Position numbers and translations under genes: made by a program. From Pseudomonas baltica (GTDB lineage: Bacteria > Pseudomonadota > Gammaproteobacteria > Pseudomonadales > Pseudomonadaceae), in assembly GCF_014235765.1 (NCBI RefSeq), contig NZ_JACMYH010000002.1:372001-436000 (forward strand): DNA of 64,000 nt, written 5' to 3'. Shown piece after piece: positions 57,762-64,000 of this stretch. Below the pieces are notes generated by a model that was not told where the DNA came from, ran no database searches, and saw only the letters and a program-made list of their open reading frames with translations. The stretch's first letter is position 1, and every line of letters starts with the position of its first letter.

Positions 57762-57848
57762 CCCTTGATCCTGCCCTTCACGCACAGATCAATACCGACG
57801 CGGCCTTCGCCCCGGTTACAGCCCCATTCATTCAGACGCAAGTGCCTT

Positions 57849-58835
57849 ATGCAAAGCAGCAGTACCCTTTTTCCCGTCGCGCTGCTCAGTGCCGAGCGTC
57901 GCGGCGACCTCAGCGAAGACATCTACCGCATCAAGGCCGCCAACAGCCCCGACCCTAGCGTCGAGCTGGCGTTGACGCGCCTGGGCCTGGCCGATCAACC
58001 TGGTGCTCGCGGGGTGCCGGTGATCCTTCTGCATGGCAGCTTTTCCAACCGGCGCTTCTGGTACTCGCCCAAGGGCATAGGCCTGGGGCCTTGGCTGGCA
58101 CGTCGCGGGTTCGACGTATGGATAGCCGAAATGCGCGGCCACGGGCTGTCGCCGCGCAACCAGCACTACGCCAGCAATACCGTGGCCGACTACGCCCGCT
58201 ACGATCTTCCGGTCATCGGTGCGTTCGTCGCCGAGGTCAGTGCTCAGACGCCGCATTGGATCGGGCATTCGCTCGGCGGCATCACCCTGGCCGCCGCCCT
58301 GGGTGGCGGCTATCTGCAAGGCGATCTGGCAGCGTCTGCGGCCCTGTTCGGTGCCCAGGTCAGTCGACGTCACTGGCAGTTGCGGATTCCTCCGCTGAAC
58401 TGGGCTGCGCGCCGCCTGCTCAAGCGCTATCCACACATTTCCGGGGCCCGCCTCAAACGCGGCCCGGAAGACGAGCCGGTGGGCGTTGGCCTGGAATGGA
58501 TGCGCTGGAAAGGCCTGTTCGGCCGTTTCGGCGATGCCGAGCGGGACTGGTGGCAGGGGCTGGGCGAAGTGAAGCTGCCCATCCTCGCCGTTGCGGCGGT
58601 CGGTGACCTGCAGGATCCAAGCTGGGACTGCCGCCAGCTGTTCGAGCAATTTGCCGGGAGCCACAACCAGTTCGTCAACCTGGGCCGCGCCCAGGGCTTC
58701 GGCGACGACTTCGACCACGTGCGCATGCTGGTCAGCGCGCAAGCCCAGGCCGAGGTCTGGCCGCTGGTCGGGACCTGGCTGAGCGACCCCTACCGGCCGC
58801 TGCTGCCCGGCGCGACACCGTTGGCGACGACCTGA
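57849..58835 (+). CDS. Alpha/beta hydrolase
   Basis: The 328-residue hydrolase has the oxyanion segment VILLHGSFSNRRFW, the nucleophile elbow IGHSLGG (Ser141), an acid in the VGDLQDPSWD region and a late His in DDFDHVRML. It is cytoplasmic, with no signal peptide. The ATG at 57849 was chosen because the upstream frame runs through REP sequence. It lies between ppsA and rraA in the common Pseudomonas order. The substrate is unknown, with an esterase- or lipase-like reaction likely. Confidence 0.85.
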   Translation: MQSSSTLFPVALLSAERRGDLSEDIYRIKAANSPDPSVELALTRLGLADQPGARGVPVILLHGSFSNRRFWYSPKGIGLGPWLARRGFDVWIAEMRGHGLSPRNQHYASNTVADYARYDLPVIGAFVAEVSAQTPHWIGHSLGGITLAAALGGGYLQGDLAASAALFGAQVSRRHWQLRIPPLNWAARRLLKRYPHISGARLKRGPEDEPVGVGLEWMRWKGLFGRFGDAERDWWQGLGEVKLPILAVAAVGDLQDPSWDCRQLFEQFAGSHNQFVNLGRAQGFGDDFDHVRMLVSAQAQAEVWPLVGTWLSDPYRPLLPGATPLATT

Positions 58836-58919
58836 GCATGGTCTAGGCTGTGAGGGCCGCGCCGCGTCCGGTGCAGGCTACTGGCTCTTGCAGCCGCCAT
58901 TCGCCCCAGGAGCAATGCC

Positions 58920-59405
58920 ATGCACTATCTGACCCCCGACCTGTGTGATGCCTACCCCGACGTCGAGGTGCTCGAGCCGATGTTCAGCAATTTCGGTGGC
59001 CGCGACTCCTTCGGCGGCCAGATCGTCACCATCAAGACCTTCGAAGACAACTCGCGAGTACGCGAGCAGGTGGCTCTGGATGGCACCGGCAAGGTGCTGG
59101 TGGTCGACGGTGGAGGCTCGCTGCGCAAGGCGCTGCTGGGCGACATGCTCGCCCAGAAAGCCGCGGAGAACGGTTGGGAAGGCCTGGTCATCTATGGGTG
59201 CGTGCGTGACGTCGACATGCTCGCGCAAACCGATGTCGGTGTGCAGGCCCTGGCCAGCCATCCGATGCCGACCGTCAAGCGGGGTCTGGGTGATCTCGAT
59301 GTGAAGGTCAGCTTCGCCGGTGTCACATTCGTTCCCGGCCACTATCTGTATGCCGACAACAACGGCATCATCGTCTCGCCAGAGGCGTTGAGCATGCCCG
59401 AATGA
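58920..59405 (+). CDS. rraA: RraA-family protein (RNase E regulator / HMG aldolase fold)
   Basis: The 161-residue protein matches RraA, which binds RNase E and lowers its activity. It has the conserved [27 protein letters not shown] and [10 protein letters not shown] segments. Some family members instead act as 4-hydroxy-4-methyl-2-oxoglutarate aldolases, and the GCVRD loop needed for that reaction is present, so either role is possible. AGGAGC precedes the ATG. It stands 27 bp before cmaX. Confidence 0.9.
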   Translation: MHYLTPDLCDAYPDVEVLEPMFSNFGGRDSFGGQIVTIKTFEDNSRVREQVALDGTGKVLVVDGGGSLRKALLGDMLAQKAAENGWEGLVIYGCVRDVDMLAQTDVGVQALASHPMPTVKRGLGDLDVKVSFAGVTFVPGHYLYADNNGIIVSPEALSMPE

Positions 59406-59432
59406 CAATTTTCCATCAGTAACGGGGACACG

Positions 59433-60428
59433 ATGTACGAGGAAGAAAATGCGCAATGGGGGCTGGTGCATGCCCTGTTGCTGGACGGCAAGGGAGGTGC
59501 GCGGTCGGTTGCCCGGACCGATATCGACGGGCTGCAGCTGCAACCTCACCAGAGCCTGTGGCTGCACTGGGACCGCAGCCATCCCCAGACCCGTGACTGG
59601 TTGCGCCGCAATAGTGGCCTGAGCGAATTCAGCTGCGACCTGCTGCTGGAGGAAAACACCCGCCCGCGCCTGGTCCCGTTGCCCGACGATGAACTGCTGC
59701 TGTTCCTGCGTGGGGTCAATCTCAATCCAGGGGCCGAGCCCGAGGACATGGTCTCGGTGCGGATCTTCGCCCAGGCCCAGCGCATCATTTCCCTGCGACT
59801 GCGGCCATTGCGCGCGACCGACGACATGCTCGAACAGTTCGCCGCCTGCAAGGGCCCGAAAACCGCTTCGGAGTTGATTCTGTACCTGGCTCAGCACTTG
59901 ACCGAAAAGGTCCAGGCACTGGTCGAAGACCTCTCCGACATCGTCGATATGGAGGAAGACAAACTCGACGCCGACGAACGGTACACGCCCGAGCACGGCA
60001 GCATTTTGCAGCTGCGTCGAAGGGCGGCCGGACTGCGGCGCTTCCTCGCGCCGCAACGCGATATCTTTGGCCAGTTGGCGCGCAACAAGGTGCCCTGGTT
60101 CGTCGACGACGACGCCGACTACTGGAACGAACTCAACAACAGCCTGACCCGTTATCTGGAAGAGCTGGAACTGGCGCGCGAGCGCGTGGGGCTGGTGCTC
60201 GAGGCCGAAGACCGGCGTCAGAGCGAGCGCATGAACCGCACCATGTATCGCTTCGGCATCATCACCGGGATCTTTCTGCCGATGAGCTTTCTGACCGGTC
60301 TGCTGGGCATCAACGTCGGCGGCATTCCCGGTTCCGACAGCCCCTATGGTTTCACCATTGCCTGCGCATTGATGGTGGCCGTAGCGTTGGGCCAGTGGTT
60401 GTTGTTTCGACGCTTGCGCTGGGTCTGA
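59433..60428 (+). CDS. cmaX: CorA/ZntB-family metal transporter CmaX
   Basis: The 331-residue protein has a large soluble N-terminal funnel domain with long coiled helices and two C-terminal membrane helices joined by a GIN loop (LTGLLGINVGG), the variant of the CorA GMN signature. It probably moves Mg2+ or another divalent cation across the inner membrane. It heads the cmaX-crfX-cmpX-sigX-oprF block known from Pseudomonas. The ATG follows a GGGG-rich box. Confidence 0.92.
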   Translation: MYEEENAQWGLVHALLLDGKGGARSVARTDIDGLQLQPHQSLWLHWDRSHPQTRDWLRRNSGLSEFSCDLLLEENTRPRLVPLPDDELLLFLRGVNLNPGAEPEDMVSVRIFAQAQRIISLRLRPLRATDDMLEQFAACKGPKTASELILYLAQHLTEKVQALVEDLSDIVDMEEDKLDADERYTPEHGSILQLRRRAAGLRRFLAPQRDIFGQLARNKVPWFVDDDADYWNELNNSLTRYLEELELARERVGLVLEAEDRRQSERMNRTMYRFGIITGIFLPMSFLTGLLGINVGGIPGSDSPYGFTIACALMVAVALGQWLLFRRLRWV

Positions 60429-60512
60429 CACGGAATTTACCCTGTGCTCGCCGAGACCTTTGTGACTCACCGCCGCAGGGTCTCGTCTTTGAATGAAATT
60501 CGCGAGGTATGC

Positions 60513-60755
60513 ATGCCTGATCCGTTCGAAGAATCCCTGCGAGACATGCTCAACGCTCACGCGCCGGGTCGCGACGACCGCGCCGCGCTGGGGAGAGTGC
60601 TCAAGACCGCCAATCGCCAGGTTGGCGCGGGCGATCTCTTCAGCCTGATAGGGCGCTGGGGTCAGGCATTCATGATCGCGGTGAACAGTGGTTCGGCGAA
60701 TATCGCGCCGGTGTCTCGTCGTACGGATTCCGCCGCTGCGGATAAGGCTGATTGA
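60513..60755 (+). CDS. crfX: CrfX, small conserved protein of the sigX cluster
   Basis: The 80-residue basic protein (MPDPFEESLRDMLNAH start, RDDRAALGRVLKTANRQVGAGDLF core) matches CrfX by position and length. Its function is unknown. A moderate hydrophobic stretch lies at about 45-60. The ATG at 60513 has GAGG upstream, and the 23-residue extension to 60444 was rejected. It is three bases before cmpX. Confidence 0.88.
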   Translation: MPDPFEESLRDMLNAHAPGRDDRAALGRVLKTANRQVGAGDLFSLIGRWGQAFMIAVNSGSANIAPVSRRTDSAAADKAD

Positions 60756-60758
60756 TCA

Positions 60759-61583
60759 ATGGAACTGGACCCCTGGACTCAAAGCCTGGTGGCGGCGATG
60801 ACTGCCCTGTGGACCAAGGTCGCCAATTTCATCCCCAACCTGTTCGGGGCGTTGGTGGTGGTACTGCTGGGCTTCCTGGTCGCCAAGCTGCTCGACACGT
60901 TGTTGTCCAAGCTGCTGGCCAAGTTCGGGCTCGACCGCCTGATGGCGGGGACCGGCCTGACCAAACTGCTGGGCCGTGGCGGCCTCAGGGTGCCGATCTC
61001 GACCCTCATCGGCAAGATCGTCTATTGGTTCGTACTGTTGATTTTCCTGGTGTCGGCCGCCGAGTCGCTGGGGCTGCAGCGGGTTTCGGCGACCCTGGAC
61101 ATGCTGGCGCTGTACCTGCCCAAGGTGTTCGGTGCAGCCCTGGTGTTGCTGGTCGGTGTACTGCTGGCGCAACTGGTCAATGGCGTGGTCCGCGGCGCTG
61201 CCGAAGGGGTAGGGCTCGATTACGCAGGTGGCCTGGGACGTGTGGCGCAGTGGTTGGTGATCATCATCAGCATTTCGGTGGCCATCAGCCAGCTGGAGGT
61301 CAAGACCGACCTGCTGAACCACGTGATCGTCATCGCCTTGATTACCGTTGGTCTGGCCGCAGCACTGGCCATGGGGTTGGGCAGCCGTGAAATCGCCAGT
61401 CAGATACTGGCCGGGATCTACGTGCGGGAACTGTTTCAAGTGGGCCAGCAGGTGCAGGTTGGAGGGGTCGAAGGGCAGATCGAGGAAATCGGCACCGTCA
61501 AGACGACAGTGATGACCGACGACGGCGAGCTGGTTTCGATGTCCAACCGCGAGCTGCTGGAACAGCGGGTGAGTAGCCGATAG
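60759..61583 (+). CDS. cmpX: CmpX, MscS-family membrane channel-like protein
   Basis: The 274-residue protein has about four to five membrane helices and a C-terminal MscS-like beta domain (VGQQVQVGGVEGQIEEIGTV, then SMSNRELLEQRV). It resembles mechanosensitive ion channels, but the short tail after the beta domain is unlike full-length MscS. In Pseudomonas cmpX lies upstream of sigX and has been linked to envelope stress. Three bases separate it from crfX, so they are translated together. Confidence 0.9.
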   Translation: MELDPWTQSLVAAMTALWTKVANFIPNLFGALVVVLLGFLVAKLLDTLLSKLLAKFGLDRLMAGTGLTKLLGRGGLRVPISTLIGKIVYWFVLLIFLVSAAESLGLQRVSATLDMLALYLPKVFGAALVLLVGVLLAQLVNGVVRGAAEGVGLDYAGGLGRVAQWLVIIISISVAISQLEVKTDLLNHVIVIALITVGLAAALAMGLGSREIASQILAGIYVRELFQVGQQVQVGGVEGQIEEIGTVKTTVMTDDGELVSMSNRELLEQRVSSR

Positions 61584-61646
61584 GTCAACGTTTTGCTAAT
61601 GTATGCCGCCGCAAAAAGGCTGAGCGATCATGCCTTGGCGGACAAT

Positions 61647-61676
61647 GACCTGACCTTCGGGGACCTGACCTTCGGG
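61647..61676. repeat. Perfect 15-bp tandem duplication in the sigX leader
   Basis: GACCTGACCTTCGGG is repeated twice without any difference at 61647-61661 and 61662-61676, ending ten bases before the sigX start. A partial third copy (GACCTG) follows at 61679. Confidence 0.9.
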
Positions 61677-61686
61677 CCGACCTGTT

Positions 61687-62277
61687 TTGAATAAAGTACA
61701 TACGCTGCCCGTGCGCTACGACCCCCGCGAGCTCTCTGACGAGGAGTTGGTGGCGCGTTCGCACGAGGAGCTGTTCCATGTCACGCGGGCCTATGAAGAG
61801 CTGATGCGTCGCTACCAGCGAACCCTCTTCAACGTCTGTGCAAGATATTTAGGGAACGATCGTGACGCTGACGATGTCTGTCAGGAAGTGATGTTGAAGG
61901 TGCTGTACGGGCTAAAGAATTTCGAGGGTAAGTCGAAATTCAAGACGTGGCTTTACAGCATCACCTATAACGAATGCATCACGCAGTACCGGAAGGAAAG
62001 GCGCAAGCGCCGCTTGATGGATGCCCTGAGTCTCGATCCGCTCGAGGAGGCATCCGAAGAGAAGGCGCCCAAGTCGGAGGAGCGCGGTGGTCTCGACCGA
62101 TGGCTGGTGTTCGTGAACCCGATAGACCGGGAGATTCTTGTGCTGCGATTCGTCGCGGAGCTGGAATTCCAGGAAATCGCCGACATCATGCACATGGGCT
62201 TGAGCGCCACCAAAATGCGGTACAAGCGGGCTTTAGATAAGCTCCGCGATAAATTTGCAGACCTGTCCGAAACTTAG
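61687..62277 (+). CDS. sigX: ECF sigma factor SigX
   Basis: The 196-residue ECF sigma factor has region 2 (YQRTLFNVCARYLGNDRDADDVCQ start, with EVMLKVLYGL) and region 4 (DREILVLRFVAELEFQEIADIM). It drives oprF and fatty acid/envelope genes in Pseudomonas. No anti-sigma gene is adjacent. The start is TTG at 61687, which keeps the expected N-terminus (NKVHTLPVRYDPREL), but no good Shine-Dalgarno sequence is seen, so translation may be weak or regulated. The 15-bp duplication lies just upstream. Confidence 0.95.
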   Translation: MNKVHTLPVRYDPRELSDEELVARSHEELFHVTRAYEELMRRYQRTLFNVCARYLGNDRDADDVCQEVMLKVLYGLKNFEGKSKFKTWLYSITYNECITQYRKERRKRRLMDALSLDPLEEASEEKAPKSEERGGLDRWLVFVNPIDREILVLRFVAELEFQEIADIMHMGLSATKMRYKRALDKLRDKFADLSET

Positions 62278-62303
62278 TTCGGCGCAAAGGTCTCTAACCT
62301 ACC

Positions 62304-62325
62304 GGCAAGGTCTGCTAGACTTGCC
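62304..62325. promoter_or_regulatory. Hairpin in the sigX-oprF interval
   Basis: GGCAAG and CTTGCC enclose TCT/AGA pairs with one bulged G, giving a 9-bp stem 27 bp after the sigX stop. No T-run follows, so it may be an attenuator, a partial terminator or an operator rather than a full terminator. Nearby CTAACC (62294-62299) could be an ECF-type -35 element. Confidence 0.4.
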
Positions 62326-62380
62326 GTCAAGCTGCCCCGGATGAGGGGCGCTTAACAATCACCAGATGGGGATTTAACGG

Positions 62381-63418
62381 ATGAAACTGAAAAACACCTT
62401 GGGCCTTGCCATTGGTTCTCTCGTTGCCGCAACTTCATTCGGCGTATTGGCACAAGGCCAAGGCGCAGTTGAAATCGAAGGCTTCGCCAAGAAAGAATAC
62501 TACGACAGCGCTCGCGACTTCAAAAACGACGGCAACCTGTTCGGTGGCTCGGTTGGTTACTTCCTGACCGACGACGTTGAATTGCGTCTGGGTTACGACG
62601 AAGTCCACAACGTTCGCAGCGACAGCGGCAAGAACATCAAGGGCTCCAACACAGCTCTGGACGCTCTGTACCACTTCAACAAGCCAGGCGACATGCTGCG
62701 TCCGTACGTTTCGGCTGGTTTCTCTGACCAAAGCATCGGTCAGAACGATCGCAACGGCCGTAACGGTTCCACCTTCGCCAACCTGGGCGGCGGTGCCAAG
62801 CTGTACTTCACTGACAACTTCTACGCCCGTGCCGGTGTTGAAGCTCAGTACAACATCGACCAAGGCGACACCGAGTGGGCGCCAAGCGTCGGTATCGGCG
62901 TGAACTTCGGTGGCGGCTCCAAGCCTGCTCCAGCCGCTGCTCCAGCTCCAGTGGCTGAAGTCTGCGCTGACTCCGACAACGACGGCGTCTGCGACAACGT
63001 CGACAAGTGCCCTGACACCCCTGCCAACGTTACCGTTGACGCCGATGGCTGCCCAGCCGTCGCCGAAACCGTTCGCGTTGAGCTGGACGTCAAGTTCGAC
63101 TTCGACAAGTCGGTCGTGAAGACCAACAGCTACGGCGATATCAAGAACCTGGCTGACTTCATGAAGCAGTACCCACAGACCACCACCACTGTTGAAGGTC
63201 ACACTGACTCCGTCGGTCCTGATGCTTACAATCAGAAGCTGTCCGAGCGTCGCGCTAATGCTGTCAAGCAAGTGCTGACCAATCAGTACGGTGTTGAATC
63301 CAACCGCGTAAATTCGGTTGGCTACGGCGAAACCCGCCCAGTGGCTGACAACGCCACCGACGCTGGCCGCGCTGTAAACCGTCGCGTAGAAGCTGAAGTA
63401 GAAGCTCAAGCTAAGTAA
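62381..63418 (+). CDS. oprF: Major outer membrane porin OprF
   Basis: The 345-residue porin and structural protein has a signal peptide ending near Ala24. An eight-stranded N-terminal barrel (about 25-178) is followed by a proline/alanine linker (about 182-193). A cysteine loop (Cys195, 204, 210, 224 in DSDNDGVCDNVDKCPDTP-type calcium-like repeats) precedes an OmpA-type peptidoglycan-binding domain with EGHTDSVGPDAYN and LSERRANAV. It anchors the outer membrane to the wall and makes a low-efficiency general pore. It is preceded by sigX and followed by a strong terminator. Confidence 0.98.
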   Translation: MKLKNTLGLAIGSLVAATSFGVLAQGQGAVEIEGFAKKEYYDSARDFKNDGNLFGGSVGYFLTDDVELRLGYDEVHNVRSDSGKNIKGSNTALDALYHFNKPGDMLRPYVSAGFSDQSIGQNDRNGRNGSTFANLGGGAKLYFTDNFYARAGVEAQYNIDQGDTEWAPSVGIGVNFGGGSKPAPAAAPAPVAEVCADSDNDGVCDNVDKCPDTPANVTVDADGCPAVAETVRVELDVKFDFDKSVVKTNSYGDIKNLADFMKQYPQTTTTVEGHTDSVGPDAYNQKLSERRANAVKQVLTNQYGVESNRVNSVGYGETRPVADNATDAGRAVNRRVEAEVEAQAK

Positions 63419-63435
63419 TTAGCTACCGCTTCAAC

Positions 63436-63463
63436 GAAAAGCCCGGCTCATGTCGGGCTTTTC
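63436..63463 (+). terminator. Rho-independent terminator of oprF
   Basis: GAAAAGCCCG pairs with CGGGCTTTTC in a perfect 10-bp stem with an 8-base loop, followed by TTT, 18 bp after the oprF stop. Confidence 0.9.
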
Positions 63464-63565
63464 TTTGCCTGCGATTTGGCCTGTGCCACCCGCCACCATA
63501 CCTAACCGGCCGCGGATCTGGCACAATCGCACCCCTCTATCGCTTCCTCGGAGCCAAGCCCGCCT

Positions 63566-64000
63566 ATGTACAATCTGGCCCGCCAGCTGCTGTTCAAATT
63601 GTCCGCTGAAACCTCCCATGACTTGTCGCTGGACCTTATCGGCGCCGGTGGCCGTCTGGGTCTCAATGGCCTGCTCGCCAAGCCGCCGGCGCGCCTGCCG
63701 GTCACGGTCATGGGTCTGCAGTTCGACAATCCGGTGGGGCTGGCAGCGGGGCTGGACAAGAACGGTGCGGCCATCGACGGCTTCTCCCGGCTGGGTTTCG
63801 GCTCGGTGGAAATCGGCACGGTGACCCCACGTCCACAGCCGGGCAATCCAAAGCCGCGTTTGTTTCGCCTGCCTGAAGCCTGCGCAATCATCAACCGCAT
63901 GGGCTTCAACAACCTGGGTGTCGACAACCTGGTCGAGCGCGTCAAGGCGGCCAAGTATCGGGGCGTGCTGGGTATCAATATCGGCAAGAACCTCACCACC
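63566..64000 (+). CDS. pyrD: Dihydroorotate dehydrogenase, class 2 (5' part)
   Basis: The first 145 codons of PyrD are present, and the gene continues beyond the window. This membrane-associated flavoenzyme oxidises dihydroorotate to orotate with quinone in pyrimidine synthesis. The N-terminal quinone-tunnel helix ([20 protein letters not shown]), the FMN-binding [10 protein letters not shown] and the NRMGFNN segment identify class 2. CGGAG lies upstream of the ATG at 63566. Confidence 0.95.
   Translation, partial: MYNLARQLLFKLSAETSHDLSLDLIGAGGRLGLNGLLAKPPARLPVTVMGLQFDNPVGLAAGLDKNGAAIDGFSRLGFGSVEIGTVTPRPQPGNPKPRLFRLPEACAIINRMGFNNLGVDNLVERVKAAKYRGVLGINIGKNLTT

Noticed and set aside
62435..63409. 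A 324-codon minus-strand frame inside oprF
   Set aside because: It arises from the strong codon bias of oprF, and the valine-rich translation has no resemblance to a protein family.

Overview
The window is chromosomal DNA of a GC-rich gammaproteobacterium and almost certainly a Pseudomonas. The cmaX-crfX-cmpX-sigX-oprF block, an 83-residue OprI, an EF-P carrying Arg32 next to its rhamnosyltransferase EarP, and the TgpA/DUF58/MoxR locus all have the Pseudomonas arrangement. Gene content looks closest to the P. putida group, but the species cannot be fixed from this stretch. Coding density is high. There are no rRNA or tRNA genes, CRISPR arrays, insertion sequences or prophages. The mobile-like elements I see are short REP-type palindromes.

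Layout. 1-6.2 kb: end of a quinone oxidoreductase with an overlapping LysR regulator, a compact trypsin-like lipoprotein, a DUF2383 stress-type protein, an orphan hybrid histidine kinase and a SleB-like hydrolase. 6.5-11.8 kb: membrane glucose dehydrogenase gcd, a REP cluster, a GreA/GreB-like factor, then earP and efp. 11.9-16.2 kb: a divergent sugar-acid catabolic cluster (IlvD/Edd dehydratase against an MFS transporter plus an AraD1-type hydrolase/lyase) around a FadR-type palindrome. 16.2-22.7 kb: a periplasmic lactonase and sbcCD. 22.8-30.7 kb: the complete high-affinity K+ system kdpFABCDE. 30.8-34.7 kb: a small lipoprotein and the moxR-DUF58-tgpA operon, in which moxR carries an internal deletion. 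34.8-39.5 kb: thioesterase, tatD, mltF, greB. 39.5-44.7 kb: a YbbAP-type ABC exporter divergent from tesA, and an L,D-transpeptidase. 44.7-51 kb: oprI, DAHP synthase, a universal stress protein, cysB, cysH and pabB. 51-54.1 kb: a three-gene operon (retropepsin-like protease, inactive transglutaminase with seven membrane helices, ATP-grasp ligase). 54.2-58.8 kb: ppsR and ppsA divergent, then an alpha/beta hydrolase. 58.9-64 kb: rraA, cmaX-crfX-cmpX-sigX-oprF and the start of pyrD.

How the genes work together. Several groups serve the envelope. These are OprI, OprF and its sigma factor SigX, the L,D-transpeptidase, the lytic transglycosylase MltF, TgpA and possibly the ATP-grasp operon. Others serve carbon flow at the sugar and phosphoenolpyruvate level (gcd, the sugar-acid cluster, lactonase, ppsA/ppsR, DAHP synthase) or sulfur assimilation (cysB, cysH). 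EarP and EF-P form a dedicated modification pair for translating polyproline stretches.

Most noteworthy. (1) The ATP-grasp/inactive-transglutaminase/retropepsin operon is a recognisable but functionally unassigned peptide-modification or envelope-signalling system, with a palindrome over its likely -10 box. (2) The moxR deletion joins an AAA N-terminus in frame to the DUF58 membrane protein. (3) A TNGTNNNACNA operator sits in the sugar-acid cluster although no GntR gene is present. (4) Repeated heptamers are phased on the helix upstream of kdp. (5) A perfect 15-bp tandem duplication lies just before the TTG start of sigX.
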